This document shows positions 36,110 through 44,650 of a stretch of DNA of 64,000 bases, piece by piece. The translations under genes and the position numbers were made by a program. The first letter of the stretch is position 1; each line of letters starts with the position of its first letter. The DNA comes from an uncultured Verrucomicrobia subdivision 3 bacterium (GTDB lineage: Bacteria > Verrucomicrobiota > Verrucomicrobiia > Limisphaerales > UBA11358): the NCBI GenBank assembly GCA_903858275.1, contig CAIOIC010000033.1, positions 67,994 to 131,993 on the forward strand, in the 5' to 3' direction. The notes under the pieces are model-generated. The model worked only from the letters and a program-made list of their open reading frames with translations. It was not told where the DNA came from and ran no database searches.

Positions 36110-37942
36110 ATGAAAGCAGAATTCGAAAAATTGGCCGCCACCGGAAAAATCGAAGGACGTCATGTAGCGGCTCTGACCCACCTGGCAGAAGCCGGTTGTT
36201 GCATCCACCGGAGCTGGGGCTTCGGGCGCATCAAATCCGTGGACACCGTGTTCGCACGGTTTGCCATCGATTTTTCAGGCAAACCGGCGCATCCGATGGA
36301 TTTATCCTTCGCTGCCGAGTCACTCAAACCGGTGCCCAAGGATCATATCCTCGCCCGCAAGGCGACCGACCTCGACGCCGTCCGCCATCTGGCGGCGCAT
36401 CACATTGATCTGCTCAAGCTGGTTTTGAACAGCTTCGGCGGCAAGGCGACCACCGATCAGATTCAACAAGTTCTCGTTCCTGATGTCATTGCCGACGACT
36501 GGAAAAAATGGTGGGAAACTGCCCGGCGCGAAATGAAGAAGAATGGACACTTCATTGTGCCGCTGAAAAAAACCGAGCCGGTGGTTTATCAGGCGCAAGA
36601 AACATCGTTGCAAGATCGCTTGCTCGTTGATTTCCGTGCGGCAAAAGGTTTGAAAGCACGCATCGTCGTCGTGGCGGAAATGCTCAAAGGCCTTTCCGAC
36701 TTGAAAGACAAAGTCGCTTTGGCAACGGAAGTCATCACCGCCCTGAATCCCGACATCGTCTCGTATCAGCGCACCCAGCCAGCCGTAGCGCTGGAAGCAA
36801 TCTTTTCTCGCGACGAATTGTGCGCCGCTTGTGGCGTGCAGCCTGCCTCCGGCGAAATCACCGCAGCCCAAGTATGGTTGCAGGACGGCATCCGCTTCGG
36901 CGCCTTGCTGGAAGCGATTCCCGCCGCAAAGCACCATCGCGCGTTGGAATCGTTCAAAGCCGCCAATCCCGACCGCTGGGCGGATATTTTACGCAGCGCC
37001 ATAAATCTGGTTTCCGCGAAACTCGCCAAGGAAATTGCAGGCATCCTCATCAGCAACGGCAAATTGAATTTGCTCAAGGAAACCCTTTCCAAGCTCATCA
37101 GCCAGCACACCGCCAGCAGCGAACTGCTGCTGTGGTTTAGCCGCGAACGCACTGAAGATTACGTGGACATTCTCGGACCGGAAGTCTTCCGCGCCATGCT
37201 CACTTCGATGGAACGCGACCAGTTCAATGAGAAGCGCTCGAACCGCCTGCGCGATTTCATCCTCGAAGATCAGGCATTGATCGCCGAACTCACCGCCTCC
37301 GCCGACATCGAGGTCGTCAAAGATTTGACCCGCGCCCTGAAACTTTCGCCCGTGTTTGATGACATGGACAAGCGTTCCCTGCTAGCCCGGCTCGTCAAGG
37401 CTCATCCCGCCGTGCAGTCGCTCGTCAGCGGCGAACAGACCAAGCAGGACGCCGGCTTGCTCGTTTCGTGGTCCAGCCTCGAACGCCGCAATGCCGAGTA
37501 TCACGAGCTGGTCGAGAAGAAAATCCCCGCAAACTCCAAGGAAATCGCCATTGCCCGCAGCTACGGTGACTTGCGCGAGAACCATGAATACAAGGCCGCA
37601 AAGGAGATGCAGAAAATCCTCATGCGCCAGAAGGAAGATCTCGAAGCCGCGCTCAATCGCGCGCGCGGTCAGGATTTCACCAATGCCAAGACCGACGCGG
37701 TCGGACCGGGCACCATCGTGGTGGTCACCGACCTCGCGACCAACCAACGCGAGACCTTCACCATTCTCGGCGCGTGGGACTCAGATCCGGACAAGGGCAT
37801 CATCAGCTACCTAACGCCGGTCGCGATGGCGCTGCTCAACCGCAAGGTCGGCGACGAAGTGGAATTTGAGTTGCACGGCAGCAAACGCCGCCACCGCATT
37901 GAGAAGATTGAGGCGTGGAAGACGGAAGCATCTGCAAGCTAG
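36110..37942 (+). CDS. Oversized GreA-family transcript cleavage factor
   Basis: 610 residues. Only the last about 150 (about 455-605) are GreA-like: a coiled coil with the acidic tip signature RSYGDLRENHEYKAAKEMQ, then the FKBP-like domain (DAVGPGTIVVVTDLAT ... ISYLTPVAMALLNRKVGDEVEF). GreA enters the RNA polymerase secondary channel and rescues backtracked complexes by stimulating RNA cleavage. The N-terminal 450 residues are helical and of unknown function; the opening (CIHRSWGFGRIKSVDTVFARF) resembles a small beta domain. Chlamydial GreA is also extended, so this may be a PVC-wide form. Confidence 0.85.
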   Translation: MKAEFEKLAATGKIEGRHVAALTHLAEAGCCIHRSWGFGRIKSVDTVFARFAIDFSGKPAHPMDLSFAAESLKPVPKDHILARKATDLDAVRHLAAHHIDLLKLVLNSFGGKATTDQIQQVLVPDVIADDWKKWWETARREMKKNGHFIVPLKKTEPVVYQAQETSLQDRLLVDFRAAKGLKARIVVVAEMLKGLSDLKDKVALATEVITALNPDIVSYQRTQPAVALEAIFSRDELCAACGVQPASGEITAAQVWLQDGIRFGALLEAIPAAKHHRALESFKAANPDRWADILRSAINLVSAKLAKEIAGILISNGKLNLLKETLSKLISQHTASSELLLWFSRERTEDYVDILGPEVFRAMLTSMERDQFNEKRSNRLRDFILEDQALIAELTASADIEVVKDLTRALKLSPVFDDMDKRSLLARLVKAHPAVQSLVSGEQTKQDAGLLVSWSSLERRNAEYHELVEKKIPANSKEIAIARSYGDLRENHEYKAAKEMQKILMRQKEDLEAALNRARGQDFTNAKTDAVGPGTIVVVTDLATNQRETFTILGAWDSDPDKGIISYLTPVAMALLNRKVGDEVEFELHGSKRRHRIEKIEAWKTEASAS

Positions 37943-37975
37943 TCTGTATGTGAGGGGCAGCGGACACCAAACCAA

Positions 37976-38173
37976 ATGAGCGGCGATAAAAATCCAAATC
38001 AAAAGATGACGGGTGAGATGATGTTTGTGATTGTCATCGCCGTGCTTGGATGCCTCGTGACGGTTTTTGGAGCGGCGACCGGAGACCCTTGGATTTTAGT
38101 GGCTGGATTTCTCATCATGCCGATTGCGTTTCAGTGTCAGAAAATTTACAAGCGTAAGCGAAGTTCAAGTTGA
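37976..38173 (+). CDS. Small two-helix membrane protein
   Basis: 65 residues: a polar N-terminus, two hydrophobic helices (MMFVIVIAVLGCLVTVFGA and ILVAGFLIMPIAF) and a basic tail KIYKRKRSSS. No family recognised. It follows the GreA-like gene by 33 bp. Confidence 0.55.
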   Translation: MSGDKNPNQKMTGEMMFVIVIAVLGCLVTVFGAATGDPWILVAGFLIMPIAFQCQKIYKRKRSSS

Positions 38174-38233
38174 GTGTAGATATTCTGCCGCCATCTAGTT
38201 GCTAGGGTGCAAAATTCATTCACCAAAATAAAA

Positions 38234-38264
38234 ACACCCCGCGATTTCTCGCAGGGCGTTTTTA
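38234..38264. terminator. Bidirectional intrinsic terminator
   Basis: An 11-position stem (38234-38244 with 38249-38259, two mismatches) around TTTC, flanked by A-runs on the left and T-runs on the right. It can serve both the small membrane protein upstream and the convergent DUF5069 gene. Confidence 0.8.
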
Positions 38265-38278
38265 TTTCAACTGGTTGA

Positions 38279-38722
38279 TCAAGCCTTGCCGCCGTAACTC
38301 GCAAAATCGTCCGCATCCAGCACGTCAAACCACGTTGAGATATCCGTGCGCGTGGGCGCGATGGCCTTGTGGATACCGTTGAAATACTCCCGGCCGTCGG
38401 GATTGTTCGGCGCGCGGTTTTCCTGCCACTGCGTCCACGAGGCGATTTCCGGCGCGGTGCGCTTATGCTTGGCGTGCTTGGCGATCCATTCGAGCACTTC
38501 GGTATCACTTTTGATCAGTTCTTTTTTCAACGCTTCCGGGTCAATGCCGGCGAATTCCAGAAACTGCTGGTCGAGCGGACAGGCGTAATGATATTCGCCG
38601 TTTTTGCCGGCCAGCTCCGCGCGGCCCTTGTCGAGGCAGCGCGGGAGAATAGCGTAGCCGCCAAGCCGCACGCGCGGGCTGCGCGGCGGGAATTTTGTGA
38701 GGTCAGTAGTATGGAGTGACAT
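38279..38722 (-). CDS. DUF5069 domain protein
   Basis: A 147-residue soluble protein: PPRSPRVRLGGYAILPRCLDKGRAEL, GEYHYACPLDQQFLEFAGI, then a Trp-rich C-terminus (IASWTQWQENRAP ... TWFDVLDADDFASYGG). This matches DUF5069, a family of unknown function common in Verrucomicrobiota. The frame opens to 38929, but the ATG at 38722 is the natural start. Confidence 0.78.
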   Translation of the reverse strand: MSLHTTDLTKFPPRSPRVRLGGYAILPRCLDKGRAELAGKNGEYHYACPLDQQFLEFAGIDPEALKKELIKSDTEVLEWIAKHAKHKRTAPEIASWTQWQENRAPNNPDGREYFNGIHKAIAPTRTDISTWFDVLDADDFASYGGKA

Positions 38723-38829
38723 GATTTTGTTTGGTTCCGGTTTGCACGTCGCCTTTCTTTGCGACGGAAGCCAAGTTGCACTGAAAATGCCGAATTGCAA
38801 GCGGCCGGGAAAAAATTTATTGTTTCCGG

Positions 38830-39516
38830 GTGAAACACTCTGGAAAAGCCTCAAGCGCGGCATTGAAATTAATCGGCATGTCCGGCCTGGCCGTGCTGAT
38901 GCTGCTGGCCGTCGCATGGCTGGCGGCACTGATCGGCAGTTGCATCCTGGCAGTGGCCGGAGTGCTCGGTGCTTTGTGGGTATTGTTCGTTCTCTTCACC
39001 TTTTATTTTTTCCGCGACCCCGACGCGATGACTCCTTCTACGCCCAATCTCGTCGTCGCACCCGGCCACGGCAAAGTGGACACGATTGACACCACAACTG
39101 AAGAGGAATTCATGGGCGGCGAATGCCAGCGCATCTCCATTTTTCTTTCCGTGTTTGACGTTCACGTCCAGAACGCGCCGGTCACGGGGCGCATCGCCTT
39201 CTTCAAACACTCACCTGGCCAGTATCTGAACGCGATGCGCGCCGATTGCGCTAAGTTCAACGAAAATGTTTTAATCGGCATCGAATCCGTCGAACCAAGC
39301 AATCAGAAAATCGGATTGCGCCTCATCGCCGGCCTCATTGCGCGGCGCATCGTGCCGTTCGTGGCCCAAAACGATCCGGTGCATCGCGGCGAACGCATCA
39401 GCCTGATTCAATTCGGTTCGCGCGTAGACGTTTACCTGCCGAAGTCGGCGAAACTCAAAATCCAGCTCGGCGACCGCGTGGTCGGCGGGCAAACGGTGCT
39501 GGCCACATTCGACTGA
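38830..39516 (+). CDS. psd: Phosphatidylserine decarboxylase proenzyme
   Basis: 228 residues of the short Psd type. Two N-terminal membrane helices are followed by FYFFRDPDAMTPS, VVAPGHGKVDTI, VFDVHVQNAPVTG, and the self-cleavage site Gly196-Ser197 in QFGSRVDVYLP, where Ser becomes the pyruvoyl cofactor. It makes phosphatidylethanolamine. The start is GTG. pssA begins 4 bp after the stop, so substrate and product enzymes share an operon. Confidence 0.92.
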   Translation: MKHSGKASSAALKLIGMSGLAVLMLLAVAWLAALIGSCILAVAGVLGALWVLFVLFTFYFFRDPDAMTPSTPNLVVAPGHGKVDTIDTTTEEEFMGGECQRISIFLSVFDVHVQNAPVTGRIAFFKHSPGQYLNAMRADCAKFNENVLIGIESVEPSNQKIGLRLIAGLIARRIVPFVAQNDPVHRGERISLIQFGSRVDVYLPKSAKLKIQLGDRVVGGQTVLATFD

Positions 39517-39520
39517 TCTC

Positions 39521-40384
39521 ATGGCTGCAACCCCGCAAAATAACGCACCGCCCGCCGAGGGTGAGAGGCTGAGGATTTATTTCCTGCCGAACCTGCTGAC
39601 GGCCGGAAATCTTTTCTGCGGCTTCGTAGCGCTCACCCAGATTGTCGAGGCCAACCTCACTCCGAATGCCGAAGGCCACGTCAACTGGATGCCCATCAAG
39701 TTTGCACTCGCGTGCATTCTGCTGGCGTGCATCTTCGATTTATTCGATGGCCGGGTTGCGCGCATGGGTGGACATGAAAGTCCATTTGGCCGCGAGTTTG
39801 ATTCGTTGGCGGATTTAATTTCGTTCGGCGTCGCGCCGGCTTTTTTGGTGCATCGCGTAGTGTTGCGCAGTGCATTGCCTGATGACTATGCTGAGCTTGG
39901 CTGGCTCATCGCCTCAATTTACCTCATCTGTGGAGCGTTCCGGCTGGCGCGGTTCAATTGCCTTGCCTCAATGAACTTGCCCGGCGCGGGCAAAGATTTT
40001 CTCGGCTTCCCGATTCCATCCGCCGCCGGGCTCGTCGCGTCGCTGACGTTGTTTATCATCAAGTTGAATGAGAAAAACAAAGATCTCGGCCACTGGGGCT
40101 ACCTACTGCCGGTGGTGCTGATTTTTCTCTCCGCGATGATGGTGAGCGAGGTGCGGTATCCAAGCTTTAAATCCCTCGGCGTGCGCTCCACCACGACATT
40201 TTTGAAGCTGGTCATCGCAGCATTATTCGTCGGCTGCCTGTTTATCCTGAAAGAGAAGATTTTGTATTACGTCCTGCCGCTGTTCTTCACCGGCTACCTG
40301 CTTTACGGCTTCATTCGTCCACACATCTCGCGGGCCTGGCGCAAGGAAATCGAGGAAGAAGACGACATGGAGGCGGGACACTAA
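39521..40384 (+). CDS. pssA: CDP-diacylglycerol-serine O-phosphatidyltransferase
   Basis: A 287-residue CDP-alcohol phosphatidyltransferase with about eight membrane helices. The signature is complete: Asp76, Gly77, Ala80, Arg81, Gly90, Asp94 and Asp98 in DGRVARMGGHESPFGREFDSLAD-type spacing. It joins CDP-diacylglycerol and serine to phosphatidylserine, the substrate of the psd product just upstream. It ends in an acidic tail. Confidence 0.93.
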   Translation: MAATPQNNAPPAEGERLRIYFLPNLLTAGNLFCGFVALTQIVEANLTPNAEGHVNWMPIKFALACILLACIFDLFDGRVARMGGHESPFGREFDSLADLISFGVAPAFLVHRVVLRSALPDDYAELGWLIASIYLICGAFRLARFNCLASMNLPGAGKDFLGFPIPSAAGLVASLTLFIIKLNEKNKDLGHWGYLLPVVLIFLSAMMVSEVRYPSFKSLGVRSTTTFLKLVIAALFVGCLFILKEKILYYVLPLFFTGYLLYGFIRPHISRAWRKEIEEEDDMEAGH

Positions 40385-40385
40385 C

Positions 40386-41087
40386 ATGGCCGAGTCGCAT
40401 CCCATTTTGGTGGCTTTGATGGCGGGGTTTACCTGCGGGCTTTTTTTTTCCGCGCTGCCCGGACCTATCAATCTGACCATCTTGAATGAAGGAGCGAAGC
40501 GCGGTTTCAAATGGGGGTTTTTCATCGGGCTGGGTGCGGTGACGATGGACATCGTATATTGCACGATTTCGTTTACCGGCATCTCGCAACTTATTGATCA
40601 TGGCCTGGCCCAGACCATCATGCGGGTGGCGGGTTTTGTTTTCCTGTTGTTTCTTGGCAGTAAATTTCTTTCAGCCAAATTGGAGAAGGAGCCGACGCCC
40701 ATCAGCAAGGTGATCGGCAAAATCGAGGAGCGGATTGAACACAAGGTTCATCCCCATACTGCCTATGCCACCGGGGTCGTGCGCGTGGCGGCCAACATGG
40801 GTGTGCTAGCGGCGTGGGTGGTGCTGGCCGCCACATTGATGAGCACCAAGGCATTTTTTAGCACTGAGGAATGGGTGGATGACTCGACGCCCGCCAAGGC
40901 TGCCTGCATCAGTGGAATCGCGCTCGGCGCCTTGCTGTGGTTCTTTTTCTGGAGTTCGCTGGTGGCGCGCGGCCAGGGCAAGTTCAGCGCCCGTTCACTT
41001 TTGCGACTGCAGCACTTTTCCGGTATTGGGCTCATTGCCATCGCTGTGTATGAAGGAGTGCGAATCGCCATGCGCCTCGCCAGTTAA
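40386..41087 (+). CDS. LysE/RhtB-family exporter
   Basis: A 233-residue inner-membrane protein with six hydrophobic segments. The opening FTCGLFFSALPGPINLTILNEGAKRGFKWG is the LysE-family signature (PGP followed by a small polar turn). Family members export amino acids; the substrate cannot be read from the sequence. It starts one base after the pssA stop. Confidence 0.85.
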   Translation: MAESHPILVALMAGFTCGLFFSALPGPINLTILNEGAKRGFKWGFFIGLGAVTMDIVYCTISFTGISQLIDHGLAQTIMRVAGFVFLLFLGSKFLSAKLEKEPTPISKVIGKIEERIEHKVHPHTAYATGVVRVAANMGVLAAWVVLAATLMSTKAFFSTEEWVDDSTPAKAACISGIALGALLWFFFWSSLVARGQGKFSARSLLRLQHFSGIGLIAIAVYEGVRIAMRLAS

Positions 41088-41099
41088 AATTTATAATTT

Positions 41100-42203
41100 A
41101 TGCTTAAAGCTGGAATCGTCGGATTGCCCAACGTCGGCAAATCAACCCTGTTCAACGCCGTCACTCGCACCCGCAAGGCTGAGGCCGCGAATTATCCCTT
41201 CTGCACCATTGACCCGAACGTCGGCATCGTCACCGTGCCGGACGAACGACTCTATGTCCTGCAAAAGATCGCTAAGACCGGCGTCGTCATCCCGGCAGCG
41301 GTGGAATTCGTGGACATCGCCGGCCTCGTCAAAGGTGCCGCTGCGGGCGAAGGCTTGGGCAACAAGTTTCTTTCCCACATTCGCGAAGTGGATGCCATTG
41401 TGCAGGTCGTCCGCTGCTTTGAGGATGCGGATATCCATCACGTCGCCGGCACCATTGACCCCGTGCGCGACATCGAGACCATCACCACCGAACTCGTCCT
41501 CGCCGATCTGGAAGCCGTGCAAAAGCGTCTCGCCAGCGTGGCCAAAGACGCCAAGCGTGGCGACAAGGAAGCGCTCGCGCAGGAAAATGTTTTGAAAAAA
41601 ATCGAGCCACACCTCAATGCCGGCAAGCCCGCGCTCACGCTCGAACTGACACCGGAGGACAAAGCCATCTCGCGCCTGTTCTGGCTGATGACTGACAAAC
41701 CGACGATTTTTGCCTGCAACGTCAAGGAAAGCGATCTGGCCACCGCCGACAAAAATCCGTTCGTTGAAAAAGTTCGTGAATACACGAAACATCATTTCGC
41801 CTGCGAAGCCGTCGTCATCAGCGCGCAGATTGAGAGCGACCTGATTGATTTGTCTGACGCCGAGGCGAAGGACTTCCTCAAGGAACTAGGCGTAAGCGAA
41901 TCCGGCGTCGGTGCGCTCATCCGCGCTACGTATCATCTGCTCGGCCTGCGGACGTATTTCACGGCGGGCGAAAAAGAAGTCCGTGCCTGGACCATTCACA
42001 ACGGAGATACCGCGCCGAAAGCGGCGGGCGTCATCCACTCCGATTTTGAACGCGGGTTTATCAAGGCGGAAACCGTGGCCTACGACGACCTGGTTAAGCT
42101 CGGTTCCGTCGCTGCCGCACGCGAAAAGGGCCTCTACCGAATGGAAGGCAAGGAATACGTGGTGAAAGACGGCGATGTGCTGCTCTTCAAGTTCAACGTG
42201 TGA
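41100..42203 (+). CDS. ychF: Redox-regulated ATPase YchF (OLA1 family)
   Basis: A 367-residue Obg-family P-loop protein that prefers ATP. G1 is GLPNVGKST (8-16), [12 protein letters not shown] is the family segment, [17 protein letters not shown] is G3, and the usual NKxD is NVKESD. The TGS-like C-terminal domain ends the protein ([17 protein letters not shown]). Linked to ribosome and stress functions. Confidence 0.96.
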   Translation: MLKAGIVGLPNVGKSTLFNAVTRTRKAEAANYPFCTIDPNVGIVTVPDERLYVLQKIAKTGVVIPAAVEFVDIAGLVKGAAAGEGLGNKFLSHIREVDAIVQVVRCFEDADIHHVAGTIDPVRDIETITTELVLADLEAVQKRLASVAKDAKRGDKEALAQENVLKKIEPHLNAGKPALTLELTPEDKAISRLFWLMTDKPTIFACNVKESDLATADKNPFVEKVREYTKHHFACEAVVISAQIESDLIDLSDAEAKDFLKELGVSESGVGALIRATYHLLGLRTYFTAGEKEVRAWTIHNGDTAPKAAGVIHSDFERGFIKAETVAYDDLVKLGSVAAAREKGLYRMEGKEYVVKDGDVLLFKFNV

Positions 42204-42217
42204 TTTTCAGATAACTT

Positions 42218-42256
42218 AAAGGCCACAGAGCAAAACTCTGTGGCCTTTCTGTTTTT
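42218..42256 (+). terminator. Rho-independent terminator after ychF
   Basis: A perfect 13-bp stem (AAAGGCCACAGAG at 42218-42230 with 42236-42248), loop CAAAA, followed by CTGTTTTTT. The 5' A run also allows use for the convergent sufS gene. Confidence 0.93.
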
Positions 42257-42269
42257 TGCGGCAGGATTA

Positions 42270-43499
42270 TTACGTGAAAAACTTCTGAATTCCTTTGATG
42301 ACTTCCACAAAGACGTCCACTTCGGCCTTGGTGTTGTAGAAGTAGAAACTGGCGCGGGCAGTGGATTCCACGCCGAGCTTGTGCATGAGCGGTTGCGTGC
42401 AGTGATGCCCGCCACGCAGCGCCACGCCCGCAGTGTTGGCAAATTCCACCACGTCGTGCGCATGGACGTCCTTGAGAAGAAAACTCACAAGGCCAGCGCG
42501 ATTTTGCTTCGGGCCGAAAAGGCGGATATTCTTTAGTGCGGAAAGCTTTTCGTAGGCGTAATTCGCCAGTTCCTGATCGTGCTTCCAGATGTTATCGCGC
42601 CCGATGGCATCAAGATAATCCATCGCAACATGCAAACCAATCGGCCCGGAAATGTCTGGTGTGCCAGCCTCAAAACGATGCGGCGCGTGTTTGAATTCCG
42701 TCTTCTGGTAGCCAACGGACAAAATCATTTCGCCCCCGCCTTGGTAAGGCGGCATGGTTTCCAAAACCTCGTAGCGCCCATAAAGCGCGCCGACACCGGT
42801 CGGCCCGCAAATCTTGTGGCCGCTGAACGCAAAAAAATCGCAGCCAATGGCCTGCACGTCCACGGGCAGATGCCCGGCGCTCTGAGCGCCGTCCACGAGC
42901 GTGACGATGCCGAGCTTGCGAGCCTTCGCACAGAGTTCGGCGACGGGATTTACCGTGCCCATCGAGTTCGAGATGTGAACCAGCGAAAGCAGTTTCACCT
43001 GTGAGGTGAGCAACGAATCCAGCTTGGATAAATCCAGCGTGCCTTCGTCGCCGGTAACAGGAATGTAGGCAATCTTTGCGCCGGTCTTTTGCGCGATGAG
43101 CTGCCACGGCACAAGATTGCTGTGATGCTCGACCTCGGTGAGCAGGATGACGTCGCCGGCCTTGAGATGCTTCGAGCCCCAGGTGGCGGCAACGAGGTTG
43201 ATGGCCTCCGTGGTGCCGCGCGTCCAGATGATTTCGTCGCCGCTACGGGCGTTGAGAAATTTCGCCGTGCGGGTGCGGGCGGCCTCAAAGGCGTTCGTCG
43301 CCCGGTTGCTCAACTCATGGATGCCGCGGTGAACATTGGCGTTGTCGTGCTCGTAGTAATGCACGAGGGCGTCAATCACGGAACGGGGCTTCTGCGATGT
43401 GGCGGCGTTGTCGAAATACACCAGCGACTTGCCGTGGACTTGCTGATTGAGAATCGGGAAGTCCGCGCGCAGCTTGGCCCAGTCAGGAGTAAGACTCAT
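42270..43499 (-). CDS. sufS: SufS-type cysteine desulfurase
   Basis: A 409-residue PLP enzyme that takes sulfur from cysteine for Fe-S cluster assembly. The PLP lysine is Lys229 in FAFSGHKICGPTG and the persulfide Cys367 lies in RGGHHCTQPLM. The ATG at 43499 gives MSLTPDWAKLRADFP, the family N-terminus; the frame extends 8 codons further. It is the last gene of the minus-strand suf group. Confidence 0.94.
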   Translation of the reverse strand: MSLTPDWAKLRADFPILNQQVHGKSLVYFDNAATSQKPRSVIDALVHYYEHDNANVHRGIHELSNRATNAFEAARTRTAKFLNARSGDEIIWTRGTTEAINLVAATWGSKHLKAGDVILLTEVEHHSNLVPWQLIAQKTGAKIAYIPVTGDEGTLDLSKLDSLLTSQVKLLSLVHISNSMGTVNPVAELCAKARKLGIVTLVDGAQSAGHLPVDVQAIGCDFFAFSGHKICGPTGVGALYGRYEVLETMPPYQGGGEMILSVGYQKTEFKHAPHRFEAGTPDISGPIGLHVAMDYLDAIGRDNIWKHDQELANYAYEKLSALKNIRLFGPKQNRAGLVSFLLKDVHAHDVVEFANTAGVALRGGHHCTQPLMHKLGVESTARASFYFYNTKAEVDVFVEVIKGIQKFFT

Positions 43500-43509
43500 A
43501 CTTTTTTTA

Positions 43510-43561
43510 GACACGAATTTCACGAATTAACACAAACCCATAAAATGGTGACATTCGTGTC
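43510..43561. repeat. Short inverted repeat, acacgaat type
   Basis: GACACGAAT (43510-43518) pairs with ATTCGTGTC (43553-43561), with an internal TTCACGAATTAACAC word. It lies between sufT and sufS. Similar purine-rich palindromes occur at other gene junctions of the window. Confidence 0.55.
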
Positions 43562-43568
43562 CCGCTTT

Positions 43569-44120
43569 TCAGAGCAATCCCAGTTGCAGTTTCGCCGCCT
43601 CGGTCATCATGCTTTGGTTCCACGGCGGATCCCAGACGAGTTCCACATTAGCCTCGTCAATCGGCTCGATCGAAACGAGCTTGTTCTGCACATCCTGCGC
43701 CAACACCGGCCCCATGCCGCAGCCGGGCGCGGTCAAAGTCATCTTAACGTCGGCTTTAAAATTATCCGCGCCAATGGGCGTGAGGTGACAGTCGTAAATC
43801 AGCCCAAGATCAACGATGTTGACCGGAATCTCCGGGTCGTAACACGTTTTGAGCGCCTCCCAAACTTTCTTTTCCAACTCTTCCTGCGTCAGCGGGCCGC
43901 TGGCGGCGGCGGGCGCGGGGGCAATCGTTACTTCCAGTCCCAGCGCATCGGCATCCTTGGATTCGATGCGGAACATATTGCCGTTCACGATGACAGTGTA
44001 GGTGCCGCCGAGTGATTGCGTGATGTGCGCAGTCTCACCTTTCTGGAGCGTGACCTTGGTGCCGATGGGAACCACGGAAGCTTCCACATCGCGGGTTAAA
44101 ATCTTTTGTTCGGAACTCAT
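43569..44120 (-). CDS. sufT: Fe-S assembly protein SufT (DUF59/MIP18)
   Basis: 183 residues. An N-terminal beta part (GTKVTLQKGETAHITQSLGGTYTV) is followed by the MIP18/DUF59 domain (VWEALKTCYDPEIPVNIVDLGLIYD ... LTAPGCGMGPVLAQDVQNKL ... VELVWDPPWN). The conserved Cys in APGCGMG is present. SufT helps mature Fe-S proteins. Confidence 0.92.
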   Translation of the reverse strand: MSSEQKILTRDVEASVVPIGTKVTLQKGETAHITQSLGGTYTVIVNGNMFRIESKDADALGLEVTIAPAPAAASGPLTQEELEKKVWEALKTCYDPEIPVNIVDLGLIYDCHLTPIGADNFKADVKMTLTAPGCGMGPVLAQDVQNKLVSIEPIDEANVELVWDPPWNQSMMTEAAKLQLGLL

Positions 44121-44159
44121 ATTGGAAACATCTTCGCTGTTATGGCAGTCAAAATCAAA

Positions 44160-44615
44160 TCAGGTCTGCTCGTTTTCCGTGCTAACCGGCGCGACCTCAC
44201 CCTTGAGCGCGCCAATCAGCGCGTGCCATGCAAGGATGGCGCATTTCACGCGGGCGGGATATTTGTAAACCCCCGCAAAAACTGCGAGCTTACCGACATC
44301 GCCGGTCGTATTACCGGTAGTCACCAAATCGCGGACACGCTCAAACATCTGGCTGGCTTCGGTCTTCGATTTGCCGATGACATTTTCCGTGAGCAGTGAT
44401 GCCGACGCCTTGGAAATACAACAGCCGGAGCCGACAAAACTCGCATCTTTAATGGTTTCGCCGTCCAGCGTGAGAAACAACTTCAAGTTATCACCACAAA
44501 GCGGGTTAAAACCCTGCGCCGAGCAGGAGCACTGCGGCATTTCATGAAAATTCCGCGGCTTCTTGCAGTGATCAAGTATGACCTGCTGATAAAGGTCGTT
44601 GATGTCGTCAAACAT
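44160..44615 (-). CDS. sufU: SufU/IscU-like scaffold or sulfur-relay protein
   Basis: A 151-residue NifU_N-type protein with the three zinc/cluster Cys sites: FNPLCGDNL, VGSGCCISKASASLL and VKCAILAWHAL. The insertion between the second and third sites is of SufU type. SufU is the zinc-dependent sulfur acceptor of SufS, which lies two genes downstream. Confidence 0.92.
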   Translation of the reverse strand: MFDDINDLYQQVILDHCKKPRNFHEMPQCSCSAQGFNPLCGDNLKLFLTLDGETIKDASFVGSGCCISKASASLLTENVIGKSKTEASQMFERVRDLVTTGNTTGDVGKLAVFAGVYKYPARVKCAILAWHALIGALKGEVAPVSTENEQT

Positions 44616-44650
44616 GGTTGTTTTGAATCAAACCTAACACATGAATAAAA

